Below are positions 8,551 through 16,760 of a stretch of DNA of 45,750 nucleotides, one piece after another. Made by a program: the position numbers and the translations under genes. Under the pieces are notes generated by a model. The model was not told the DNA's origin. It worked only from the letters and a program-made list of their open reading frames with translations, and made no database searches. Position 1 is the stretch's first letter. Every line of letters begins with the position of its first letter. This DNA is from Eubacteriales bacterium (lineage in GTDB: Bacteria; Bacillota; Clostridia; Lachnospirales; Lachnospiraceae), in assembly GCA_030531555.1 (NCBI GenBank), contig JAUNNI010000017.1:1-45750 (forward strand), read 5' to 3'.

Positions 8551-8603
8551 AAAGGGGTTGTCGCAATAAAGCGGCTTTCGAATGTCCCTGAAAATCGCTA
8601 AAA
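8549..8603 (+). repeat. Dispersed intergenic repeat, copy 1
   Basis: It begins AAAAAGGGGTTGTCGC at the GH32 stop codon and continues through GCGGCTTTCGAATGTCCC and TGAAAATCGCTAAAA. The second half (8571-8603) recurs at 23943-23975 with one mismatch in 33 nt. The first 16 nt recur at 45696-45711 with one mismatch. Copies sit at gene 3' ends. No coding capacity. Confidence 0.75.
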
Positions 8604-8606
8604 AAA

Positions 8607-8663
8607 GTCGCAGAAACGCCTTCGCCATCCCTTTTAAGGGATGTGCGAAGGCGTTTCTGCGAC
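8607..8663. terminator. Long perfect hairpin between convergent genes
   Basis: Arms 8607-8625 and 8645-8663 are 19-nt perfect complements (GTCGCAGAAACGCCTTCGC and its reverse complement). An inner ATCCC-TTTTAA-GGGAT stem extends the structure to about 24 bp. It lies between the GH32 gene and the convergent YdcF gene and could stop both transcripts, but T tracts are short, so a simple intrinsic terminator is not certain. Confidence 0.65.
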
Positions 8664-8676
8664 AGTTCCTTTAAAT

Positions 8677-10143
8677 CTAGCTAAACACAAATATAACAGT
8701 CACCAAAAATACCACCGTTGGTACAAACATCAACACGATGGATTTCCATTTGTAAGAAAGCATACCAATCAGCTCCCTCACATAGGCATTTGGCCAGAAG
8801 TACCATTTGGTATGACTTCCCATACCGTCCGCCTCAAATCCAACCTGTCTGGAGATGATTCCGCTTCGGAATACATGATAGTTTGTGGTGGAGAAGACCG
8901 CTTTTGCATTCTCCCCAATGATCTTTTTGGAAAAATCCATGTTCTGTCTTGTATTTTTTGACTGATCTTCGATCATAATCTGTTCCGGCTCGATTCCCTG
9001 CTCTAAAAGATAACGTTTCATGGCCTCAGCTTCCGAGATTATCTCATTTTTCCCCTGTCCGCCAGAAGGAACAAAAATTGCTTTTTTTCCAGTGGCCTCC
9101 AACTGCTCTTTGTAGAAACGGATTGCTCGATCCACACGTCCACGAAGGAGCGGGAACAGGGTTCCATCTTTTCGAATCATGCAGCCAAGAATCACAATAT
9201 AATCTTTGTCAAAAACAGGCTTCTTTAAGGCAGCCCTGGTTCCACAGATGATGGCGCCGATTAAAAAGCACTCCAGAATAGCATATGCTGTGGACAAGAT
9301 TGCCATAAAAGAGGACCAAAGATTAACCTGGAATTCAGAACCACTGATCGGAATCAGATTCAAAAGGAAATAGAACAACATCCCACCCAGCATAACGAAA
9401 GCCAGTAGACTTCCCAGCACATTGGTAAATCGAAATCTTTCATGACGAATCAAGCTGATATTGCTGATCATGAGAGAAACTGCAAACACCAAAACCAGAG
9501 GGAAAGTAAGAAGCATAAAATAATCTGGTGCATTCATAATCGTACCGTAGACATTTATCATGAAGCTTTCATTGATATAATCATAGACAAGGATGACTGC
9601 TATGAGAGAAACCCAAAGTGCCAAACCGATGCAGAAAATGGAATGGTAGCTGAAAACCAACTCTTTTTGAGCTTTGAAATACCCAACCCAAAGCAAAAGA
9701 GCAAAGGCAAAGACCATAACAATAATACATATATGATTGATACGATAATTGGAAAAGTTACCGGTTGACTGATCCAGAATCCATCCATCTTTTCTCACAT
9801 AAAACATCTCGTAGGTAATCAATTCTCCGGACTCTTTCGATAGAACCTCCATTGAGACATCTCCTTGGCCCTTTCCAGTGGCCTCCAGCGTCATATAAAG
9901 AGAATTTCCCTGCCAATCCATGGATTTTACAGACAAAAGATCTGCCGGTTCCATGGTAAATATGAAATCATCCAGCTTTGCATCTGCAGAAATCCCCATA
10001 TTTTCAGCATTGCTCAGAGAAAATGTAGTTTCCCTTAATTCTTTTGATTTCCTATGACGAACTACCGTGCAGGCAAGAATAAAGCAGCCCAGAATCACCA
10101 GACTCCATATCATAAACCATCGTAAAAATTTCTTTTCTTTCAT
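8677..10143 (-). CDS. Multi-pass membrane protein with C-terminal YdcF/DUF218 (SanA/ElyC-like) domain
   Basis: 488 residues. One N-terminal membrane anchor (about 10-26) precedes an extracytoplasmic ~110-residue segment, then five or six more helices (about 135-305). The C-terminal domain (about 315-465) is DUF218-like: YIVILGCMIRKDGTLFPLLRGRVDRAI, VPSGGQG, ISEAEAMKRYLLEQGI, IEDQSKNTRQNMDFS and FSTTNYHVFRSG. A last hydrophobic stretch lies at the C-terminus. Family members act in envelope integrity and polyprenyl-phosphate-related processes, but no exact reaction is settled. It is the last gene in the leftward TIR cluster, separated by 106 nt that contain an inverted repeat, so it may have its own promoter. 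The start is backed by AGGAG 5 nt upstream. Confidence 0.85.
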   Translation of the reverse strand: MKEKKFLRWFMIWSLVILGCFILACTVVRHRKSKELRETTFSLSNAENMGISADAKLDDFIFTMEPADLLSVKSMDWQGNSLYMTLEATGKGQGDVSMEVLSKESGELITYEMFYVRKDGWILDQSTGNFSNYRINHICIIVMVFAFALLLWVGYFKAQKELVFSYHSIFCIGLALWVSLIAVILVYDYINESFMINVYGTIMNAPDYFMLLTFPLVLVFAVSLMISNISLIRHERFRFTNVLGSLLAFVMLGGMLFYFLLNLIPISGSEFQVNLWSSFMAILSTAYAILECFLIGAIICGTRAALKKPVFDKDYIVILGCMIRKDGTLFPLLRGRVDRAIRFYKEQLEATGKKAIFVPSGGQGKNEIISEAEAMKRYLLEQGIEPEQIMIEDQSKNTRQNMDFSKKIIGENAKAVFSTTNYHVFRSGIISRQVGFEADGMGSHTKWYFWPNAYVRELIGMLSYKWKSIVLMFVPTVVFLVTVIFVFS

Positions 10144-10159
10144 AAATTCTCCTATACAT

Positions 10160-10222
10160 CTTCAATATATTTTCTATAGTATAATATGTTCTAGCATACC
10201 ATTTTTCCAAAATATATTGAAG
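10160..10222. repeat. 14-bp perfect inverted repeat upstream of the YdcF gene
   Basis: CTTCAATATATTTT (10160-10173) and AAAATATATTGAAG (10209-10222) are exact reverse complements separated by 35 nt. The spacer holds TATA-like elements on both strands. It may be a spaced operator for the membrane YdcF gene or an AT-rich cruciform; there is no T-tail, so a terminator is less likely. Confidence 0.6.
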
Positions 10223-10249
10223 GTATTATTTTTGCTAATATATTCCATC

Positions 10250-11281
10250 CTATGATTTCTTACGGAACATATCTTTCAGCTTCATATATCGAAGCTTGAT
10301 GGAAGACCAACGATTCTCCATGTCATTGAGCTTAATTCCCATTGCTTCAAGTAAAGACTCATCTTCCGTCTGCTGGAAACAGTCGTAAGCCCGATCTACT
10401 TTTCCAAACATCATATAAGCGCGGCCTTCCATGAGCAAATATCCTTCATACTCACTTTTCTCATAGGCTTTATGAAGATGCATGGCACCGTCATCCACAT
10501 ATCCTTTGCTTACCAGCAAAAGACCTTTTAGTGCAAGCAGATCCGATGCCTCCGGCTCCAGCTGTAAGGCCTTATTCATCTGTTTTAGACCTTCTTTCAC
10601 AAATCCCAGATGATAGCAGGCCAAAGCCTGATAATAATAGCCGTCTGGATCTTTTCGATCTTTTTCGCACAGCTTTTTGGCATAAGCCTCCAAAGTCTTC
10701 AAATCACGGATATCCTGACATTCTTCCGCAGTCACAAGGCCCGCCCATTGCTCACAGGCCGCTTTACAGGAGGATATATCTTTCATTGCCGCTGGAATGG
10801 TATGAGTCTCTGCAGTATGATATCGCATCATTCGATTTTTTCCACCATACTCATTCATCAATCTCCGTAATGGAGCAAATCTTGCATCCTCCTCTTCGAT
10901 TACCTCATAAATATAACTTTTCACAAACCATCGAACCGTGGTGGTCTGAGCCTCCTCGGGAAGCCAGATTACATCACTGGAGTATGCCCGGATATTTCCT
11001 TCTAAGAAAAGAGATGGAGTATACATTTGGTTCCAGATTTCTGCTTTTTGATACCAGCCGATCACCTGGGCACGATCATCTTCTACCCTGGCGAAGACAA
11101 CAGGAACATCATGAAGCTCCTGTGTACTCACCGTTGCTTCATAAAATGTGGATAAATCAATGGCTTCGCCATCAGATTTTTCCCTGGAACGACTCGATGC
11201 ATAGCAGAAACCGGCATAATCAAAGAATTCATTGAATGCCAGACTATTTTCGTTTTCTATTTTCACCAGCAAAATTGCCAT
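10250..11281 (-). CDS. TPR-repeat protein of the TIR cluster, function unknown
   Basis: 343 residues from the ATG at 11281, chosen because AGGGAG lies 7 nt upstream; the frame is open five codons further. The stop of the preceding lipoprotein gene is one nucleotide before this start (TGA-T-ATG), so translation is probably coupled. The first ~160 residues form an unknown domain containing VVFARVEDDRAQVIGWYQKAEIW; the pattern of a strand followed by GWY resembles modules seen in some nuclease-associated proteins, but I cannot assign it. From about residue 200, tetratricopeptide-like repeats follow (DPDGYYYQALACYHLGF, ALQLEPEASDLLALKG, YLLMEGRAYMMFGKVDRAYDCF). No signal peptide or membrane helix is seen, so it is cytosolic. 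It may be a scaffold linked to the cytosolic TIR domain (inference). Confidence 0.75.
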   Translation of the reverse strand: MAILLVKIENENSLAFNEFFDYAGFCYASSRSREKSDGEAIDLSTFYEATVSTQELHDVPVVFARVEDDRAQVIGWYQKAEIWNQMYTPSLFLEGNIRAYSSDVIWLPEEAQTTTVRWFVKSYIYEVIEEEDARFAPLRRLMNEYGGKNRMMRYHTAETHTIPAAMKDISSCKAACEQWAGLVTAEECQDIRDLKTLEAYAKKLCEKDRKDPDGYYYQALACYHLGFVKEGLKQMNKALQLEPEASDLLALKGLLLVSKGYVDDGAMHLHKAYEKSEYEGYLLMEGRAYMMFGKVDRAYDCFQQTEDESLLEAMGIKLNDMENRWSSIKLRYMKLKDMFRKKS

Positions 11282-11282
11282 A

Positions 11283-13097
11283 TCATTCTCCCTCATCCAT
11301 ATCTATCTCAAGATAACGGTTTTCATATTTTCTCGCCTCAGCAAAAATACCTTCCTCACGGGCAGCCGCATAAAATGCATCTTTCCAATCATCCATCCTG
11401 CCGCCATGACAATTCAGATATATATTACATTTTAATGGTATATTTTCAGGATTGGATTCAAAAGAGTAGTATCCAATCCTTACCCTGAACTGCTCCTCGC
11501 CCATCAAAGGCTCACAAGGATAGAATATCATGGTCATTCTATCTTTCGCATCCATAAATTCCGTATAAGCCGCCAGATCCCTGGCCAGCTCTTCTACCTT
11601 AAGTTCCTCTGGATCAAGATGAAGTTTAACGGAAAATCTATGATACATATAGCTGATGTTAAAGCTTGCTTCTGGATATTTTTTTCGAATCTCTTCTTGC
11701 AAAGCCTCCCGATTCGTAAGATCCGGCAGTGGAAGTTCAAAGATTTCACTGTTGCCAGTCCCTGTATCATCCGCATAATAAGTCAGCTCGATATCATAAG
11801 GAAGTTTTTCTCCTGTAAGGATTTTTTCCAGGAAACGGGCATACGGATTGTCTCTGGTAAATGTATTGTATTCCCCAGAAGAAAAACAAAACTGATCAAA
11901 TACCATACTTCCCTGAGGCTTCTCCTCCAATATTTTTTTTGCAATTGGAAAATCCCCTATCATAAAGTAGTTTTCCTTGGAGAAAGAATCATTATAATAA
12001 TCACTAAAACGAGCCATGATCTTACCCTGATCTAAGTTCGTCTCCAGAGTAAGGCTCGTATCAGAAACCTGAATCTTCTGATCGTCATAGATTCCATATG
12101 AATTGGAACAAAGGGCGCTCATGAGCCCCTCATTGACCTGCCCTTTGATATCAAGACTAAGGATTCCATCTGTATTTTGTGAAAGTTCGTATTCCATGGC
12201 AAGCTCATCCAGCCTTGACCGAAAGACTTCCATCATCTTATTTTTTTCATTGAGGTAAGGAATATATCCATTTTTCGGACCAAAAACAAAGTGGTAGTAT
12301 CCATCTTTCCATTCCTTATCCTCATAAAATATCTTATAAGAATAAGGAGCCTTAAGTCTTTCATGGCTCATGCTATAGAGGATATACTCCTTATCCATTT
12401 CTGATGATTGGGAACAGTCGATTCGAAGCGTATCCTGGTCCATCTTGGTCAATACATTTTGGGTTCCTCTTGCTACCACAAGATCACTATACTTTGTCTG
12501 AAGTTTCTTTATCTCTTTTTGGGCTTGCTGGGTGAAAATTATCTCAAGATAAGTATTTTCCAGCGAGCTCAAGTCATCAATAACTGGAATTTCGTCCCTG
12601 GTTTCCTCTGCAATCGCTTGCGAGCTCTCCTCGGATTCTTCCCCTTCTTCCTGCACATTTACCATTTCCATACTTTCAATATCCGATGGCTGTATTTTTC
12701 TCAGTTCGAAAAAATCGCTCGTATAATTTGAAATTCCAAGAAAATTCTTTGATACCATTTTGCCGATGGAATACCCTCTGCAATCACAAAGATAATCTTC
12801 CACAAAAGCCTCTACACCCATCTCCTGGCAAACTGATTCATCAAAATGAAGCTCAATGATATCCTCTTTTTTCTCTAGCGTATATTTCCCCTTCCCAGCA
12901 TAATCATCCAGTCTTTCTTTCAGAAGATTGAAATCATGGGGATTCTGATTTCCAGATAAAATCACTTTGTAGGCAGCTCGTTCTACCGAAGCTTCCTGTT
13001 TTTGAGAATCTGAAGCTCCACAGGCGCAAAGAAGCATAGATAGCAGGCTTAGACAGAGCAAAATAAATGATATGGCAAATGATTTTTTATTCTTCAT
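11283..13097 (-). CDS. Large lipoprotein of the TIR cluster, function unknown
   Basis: 604 residues. The N-terminus is a type II signal peptide (KKSFAISFILLCLSLLSMLL) with lipobox LCAC; Cys26 is the likely lipidated residue. The mature protein would sit on the outer face of the membrane. The rest is acidic and rich in alternating strand/helix segments without a family I recognise; several sections look alike (repeated short beta-alpha segments such as YAGKGKYTLEKKEDIIELHF and LAMEYELSQNTDGILSLDI), suggesting repeated small alpha/beta domains. The gene overlaps the upstream TIR gene by 11 nt and abuts the TPR gene downstream. The tight packing argues that the three products work together. The start follows GGAGA with 9-nt spacing. 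Confidence 0.85.
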   Translation of the reverse strand: MKNKKSFAISFILLCLSLLSMLLCACGASDSQKQEASVERAAYKVILSGNQNPHDFNLLKERLDDYAGKGKYTLEKKEDIIELHFDESVCQEMGVEAFVEDYLCDCRGYSIGKMVSKNFLGISNYTSDFFELRKIQPSDIESMEMVNVQEEGEESEESSQAIAEETRDEIPVIDDLSSLENTYLEIIFTQQAQKEIKKLQTKYSDLVVARGTQNVLTKMDQDTLRIDCSQSSEMDKEYILYSMSHERLKAPYSYKIFYEDKEWKDGYYHFVFGPKNGYIPYLNEKNKMMEVFRSRLDELAMEYELSQNTDGILSLDIKGQVNEGLMSALCSNSYGIYDDQKIQVSDTSLTLETNLDQGKIMARFSDYYNDSFSKENYFMIGDFPIAKKILEEKPQGSMVFDQFCFSSGEYNTFTRDNPYARFLEKILTGEKLPYDIELTYYADDTGTGNSEIFELPLPDLTNREALQEEIRKKYPEASFNISYMYHRFSVKLHLDPEELKVEELARDLAAYTEFMDAKDRMTMIFYPCEPLMGEEQFRVRIGYYSFESNPENIPLKCNIYLNCHGGRMDDWKDAFYAAAREEGIFAEARKYENRYLEIDMDEGE

Positions 13098-16000
13098 TTT
13101 TTGCTCTCTCCTTTCCCATGGTAATCATATCTTCATAAGAATACCGATCAAAGTAGCCCAGATGGCAGGTCTTTTCTGAAACATTTTTATCAATAGTGTA
13201 AATTCTACCGGTCTCAGCATCGATATCATAGGCACAATTCGCCTGATAAAGTAAGCCAAAATTGGACTCTTCCAGATAAATTTCACACATCGCATTACTT
13301 TTCTTACCCAATTGGATTTTAGTACTTGCAAATACAATATCCAGAACCGGTTTTGTGGTCTTTCCGGCATCATAAGAGAACGTATCATAATGGAACATAG
13401 CTGCCTTTAAGCTTTCGCCGTAGGAAGGAAGATCGATATCATTTACAATCACTCCATCTGATAGTCTACACTGATACAGTTTATCAAAGGCTAGATAATA
13501 AAGGTATTTTCCTTCTGGATCAATGCTGATTCCGCCCAAAAGATCTATTAAATTTTCTTCTTCCCCAATCTTTCTTTCATAATCCACATGGCAGATATTT
13601 GCTCCTGACATATCATAAACATGAATACCACTTTGTTCTGCCGTAGCAATATATTTGCCATCCTCACTCTCTGTCAGAGTGAATTCTTCCATATCATTAT
13701 TCTGATAAATATAATCTGATATATCGATATCAAAAAGATTTTCTCCGCTTTTGGCTTCTATTGCGTGTAACTTCGCATACTTTTTATCTAAAATATAAAA
13801 AATCAGATTCTTTTTGGAAGAAATCACTTGGATGTCATAAGAGATTTTTACCGGAATATTGATAATTTCCGTTTTTCTTGTCTTCAAATCGCTCTTTACA
13901 ATACGAATTCCATGATCCAAATTGGAATAATGACAAGTATAAAGGGAGCCCTGATCATAAAGAATCTGCTTCCCATTGATTTGATCTTTTGAAAGGAATA
14001 TTTGCTTCACCTTCTTTTTATAAGACTTTAAATCAATACTTACCTGGTAGGCCGCATATTTTGCTGTATCGTTATAACTTTTATAACATACAAGAAAGGA
14101 TGCTTTATTATCCTCCAAAGACAGCAGAGAAATATCTTTTACCAATTCATCATCGCTCTTTGCAAAAAACGCCTCATACTCTTTTTCCTTTTCTGTCAAT
14201 CCATCACGCAGGATGGCATAGCGATCTCTTCCGATATCATCTGCAGGTGTTAAAGCAGTTTTCTCCTCCTCAGCAGATCTAGGAAGAATATCTTCTTCTT
14301 TAAAAGCAATGGTTTTTCCATTCTTTTTATCTCTGGCAATAAAAGCAAAGTGATTTTTGCCCCATTGATACTCAAACTGATAAAGAGCCACTCGAAAATC
14401 ATCATTGGATAACTCAGAAATTTTGTCCAGCCCATTTTCATCATAAGAAGCTTGTTCTTCATGTACAATATTAGGGTCTGCCAAAGCTGCCATATACTTC
14501 AATATACGGTTTTCTTCCGTTTGCAAATAATAAGTTTTGTCCTCATCACTACATGCGTTGTATATGGTTGATGGGTAATTACTCCAATGCATCAGACCAT
14601 AGATCTGGCTTTGATCCGCCTCGGAAAAGTTCAAAATTTCATCGGTAGCAAGGAACATAACCCCCTTGGAAGTCATAACTCGAATAAGATCATCTTCCCA
14701 GGTGATCATCCTCACTGCACCTTCCAGCGGATATTCACGGATCACAGAGCCGTCAGAAAGATTCATTTCCATAAGAGCATGTCCATAATAAGCGATTATT
14801 TTCTCCCGGTTCTTTCCTTCTCCGAATTTTATCCCATAATTCACGCCCGGCATGGTTCTGCCAAATGTTTTCTTCCATCGAACCTTCTCTGTCTTTAAAT
14901 CAAATAAGCTGATGGTAAAAGAAACCTCTTTTTTATCGGAAACGCTCTCCTGTGCCATAACGATACTGTCTCCATCCGGAGAAAAACTGCCACCGGCAAT
15001 ACTATCTTCTAAGGCATAAGTATCTGCAATCTTATTGATTTCCGTATCAAAAAGCACCAGCATCTGTTTCCGATCTTTGGAATAATAAGTCAGAAGAAGT
15101 TTTTTTCCATCATCGGAAACACTGTTGAATTTTAAATTCATAAAATAGTTATCCAGATCAAGCGCGATTTCCTCTTTCTCTTCTCCATTTTCCGTATCTA
15201 TGACAAAAAGCCTGGTCGTATCGGAATCGATTACATATGCCCTATTCGCATCCTGGAAAATCGTATAATCAAAGAAATTAAGAAAGGACTTTTTCCATAC
15301 GATTTCCCCTTTGGCATAATCATAGCAGACAAGGTTTTTCCTATCCTTCAAAAGCACCTTGGTTTGACCCATCAACTGCAATTCGTTGAATACCCCTGAA
15401 GTATCACTTTTAGCATAGGTATAAATATATTTTTCTTCCATGCTTTTCGTATCAATTACATGGGTATGCAAGTCATCTGTTACTAAAAGAAAATGATCAT
15501 CATTCCCCATTGTAACATCATTAATTTTACTGTCATTGTCATACATGGCTGTACATTCATCATCACCATTTACCGTGTAACTGGTTTTGTACATGTTCGT
15601 CGTCTCGGTCAAAAGCTTGGCTGCAGGCGTATAAAATGGTCTCTCCCTCATGATAGAATCCTTAGATTGCGGATCTGGAAGTGCCTGTAAAAGGTATTTC
15701 GATGCCGTATAATAATCATCACTTTCGATATAATCTCCAGCCTCCTTGGTCAGAATCTTGGACTCACTGAGAAGCTGTTCCATGAAAGCCTTTCTATCCT
15801 GAATATTCTGTCGGATCACATAAACAGTGAATGCAGACAGCAAAATAAAGGCAGTTATAGAAGCAAAGAGAATACGTTGGAGACGGTATTTTTTATTTCT
15901 CTGGATCAGCTCGTCATATTGACAATACAAAACAGGCGCAATAATCCTGTAAACCTCAGACTCCAGCTTCTTTAAGGTCTCTTTTTTGCTGGCCGATCTG

Positions 16001-16401
16001 ATATCTGCAGCAAATGGTTCCCCCTCTTCGAGCAGTCTCAAAGGAAATGCCTCCTCCGGCTCACCATCAATGAGAATTGGCAAAATATTCTGAGGAGAAT
16101 GGTACTTTAGGAAAGTATCCACTTCTTTGGCAACCCAGGCAGACTGTCTGGAAGCCCTAGAACACAAAACAACCAAAAACTCTGAATTTTTCAGCTGTTC
16201 TTCAATCTCCGCTGCCAGATTATATCCCACAGAAAGTTCTTCCTGGTCTCGAAACACCCTGTTAATCTTCTTTTTACCATGCGTTTTCTGTATTTCACGA
16301 GGCACTTTATAGTGCTCTAATTTCTTCTGCAACCCCTGAGCAACTGCACTGTCTACCTCAGCATGTTTATAACTTATAAAAACATCATATTTATAGCTCA
16401 T
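13087..16401 (-). CDS. TIR domain - single transmembrane helix - propeller-like sensor protein
   Basis: 1104 residues. Residues 1-150 form a TIR domain: opening strand YDVFISYKHAE, VFRDQEELSVG in the region before helix B, FLVVLCSRASRQSAWVAKEVDTF with Trp89 and Glu93 at the position of the catalytic Glu in NAD-cleaving TIR enzymes. A basic stretch (NKKYRLQR) precedes one hydrophobic helix at about 178-196, so by the positive-inside rule TIR is cytosolic and the remaining ~900 residues are outside. That part has repeated strand motifs (FVIDTENGEEKEEIALDL, SFSPDGDSIVMAQES, VYDMSGANICHVDY) typical of WD40/PQQ-like beta-propellers, probably two. TIR proteins in bacteria act in signalling and phage defence; this one resembles a receptor. 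It is the first gene of a leftward operon with a lipoprotein and a TPR protein. RBS AGAGG precedes the ATG. Confidence 0.88.
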   Translation of the reverse strand: MSYKYDVFISYKHAEVDSAVAQGLQKKLEHYKVPREIQKTHGKKKINRVFRDQEELSVGYNLAAEIEEQLKNSEFLVVLCSRASRQSAWVAKEVDTFLKYHSPQNILPILIDGEPEEAFPLRLLEEGEPFAADIRSASKKETLKKLESEVYRIIAPVLYCQYDELIQRNKKYRLQRILFASITAFILLSAFTVYVIRQNIQDRKAFMEQLLSESKILTKEAGDYIESDDYYTASKYLLQALPDPQSKDSIMRERPFYTPAAKLLTETTNMYKTSYTVNGDDECTAMYDNDSKINDVTMGNDDHFLLVTDDLHTHVIDTKSMEEKYIYTYAKSDTSGVFNELQLMGQTKVLLKDRKNLVCYDYAKGEIVWKKSFLNFFDYTIFQDANRAYVIDSDTTRLFVIDTENGEEKEEIALDLDNYFMNLKFNSVSDDGKKLLLTYYSKDRKQMLVLFDTEINKIADTYALEDSIAGGSFSPDGDSIVMAQESVSDKKEVSFTISLFDLKTEKVRWKKTFGRTMPGVNYGIKFGEGKNREKIIAYYGHALMEMNLSDGSVIREYPLEGAVRMITWEDDLIRVMTSKGVMFLATDEILNFSEADQSQIYGLMHWSNYPSTIYNACSDEDKTYYLQTEENRILKYMAALADPNIVHEEQASYDENGLDKISELSNDDFRVALYQFEYQWGKNHFAFIARDKKNGKTIAFKEEDILPRSAEEEKTALTPADDIGRDRYAILRDGLTEKEKEYEAFFAKSDDELVKDISLLSLEDNKASFLVCYKSYNDTAKYAAYQVSIDLKSYKKKVKQIFLSKDQINGKQILYDQGSLYTCHYSNLDHGIRIVKSDLKTRKTEIINIPVKISYDIQVISSKKNLIFYILDKKYAKLHAIEAKSGENLFDIDISDYIYQNNDMEEFTLTESEDGKYIATAEQSGIHVYDMSGANICHVDYERKIGEEENLIDLLGGISIDPEGKYLYYLAFDKLYQCRLSDGVIVNDIDLPSYGESLKAAMFHYDTFSYDAGKTTKPVLDIVFASTKIQLGKKSNAMCEIYLEESNFGLLYQANCAYDIDAETGRIYTIDKNVSEKTCHLGYFDRYSYEDMITMGKERAKNEE

Positions 16402-16417
16402 TTTTAACCTCTAACGT

Positions 16418-16423
16418 ATTATA
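16418..16423 (-). promoter_or_regulatory. Candidate -10 box of the TIR operon
   Basis: TATAAT on the minus strand. No good -35 is found at 16-18 nt (TACATG is weak), and the implied leader would be only about 10 nt. Treat as tentative. The stretch 16424-16540 otherwise shows nothing recognisable. Confidence 0.35.
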
Positions 16424-16540
16424 AAATGTAAACACTTCACCATGTATAGTACATTTTCTATTTTACGATAATTATTATGATTTTTCTATTAAGAATTCCA
16501 TGAGGCTTTGTTATAATAAAGGAATCAATTCGAGCAAATA

Positions 16541-16580
16541 AAAACACCACGATTTCCAATTAGAAAACCATGGTGTTTTA
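16541..16580 (-). terminator. Terminator after the feo operon
   Basis: AAAACACCA (16541-16549) pairs with TGGTGTTTT (16571-16579), extended by an imperfect inner stem. Read leftward the stem ends in GGTGTTTTTATTT. It lies between the last feo gene and the TIR operon. Confidence 0.65.
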
Positions 16581-16598
16581 TAAAATAAGTGCCTAAAA

Positions 16599-16745
16599 TC
16601 ATGCCTTTTTACTGCCACATTTCGGGCAGGATCCGGAAGATGGGCAGCCAATACATTTTCTGCCTTTCTTCTTTTCCTTCCATATGTAATAGCAGGCAGA
16701 TCCAACAACAACAATTAAGATTACTCCAACAATAATATCTGCCAT
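16599..16745 (-). CDS. FeoB-associated Cys-rich small membrane protein (P12/PF12669 type), 48 aa
   Basis: A short gene directly downstream of feoB, with AAGGAG 7 nt before its ATG. The product starts with one membrane helix (ADIIVGVILIVVVGSACYYIW), then a Lys-rich linker (KEKKKGRK) and a cytosolic tail with four Cys (CIGCPSSGSCPKCG). This arrangement is that of the FeoB-associated cysteine-rich proteins common in Firmicutes and Bacteroidetes feo operons, thought to assist ferrous iron uptake, possibly by passing or sensing Fe2+. The 15-nt gap to feoB and the terminator downstream indicate it is the third gene of the feo operon. Confidence 0.9.
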   Translation of the reverse strand: MADIIVGVILIVVVGSACYYIWKEKKKGRKCIGCPSSGSCPKCGSKKA

Positions 16746-16760
16746 ATATTCTCCTTTTTC

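Noticed and set aside
10531-11235. A 234-codon rightward frame
   Set aside because: It is antisense to the TPR gene, Pro/His/Ser-rich and without a plausible start signal.
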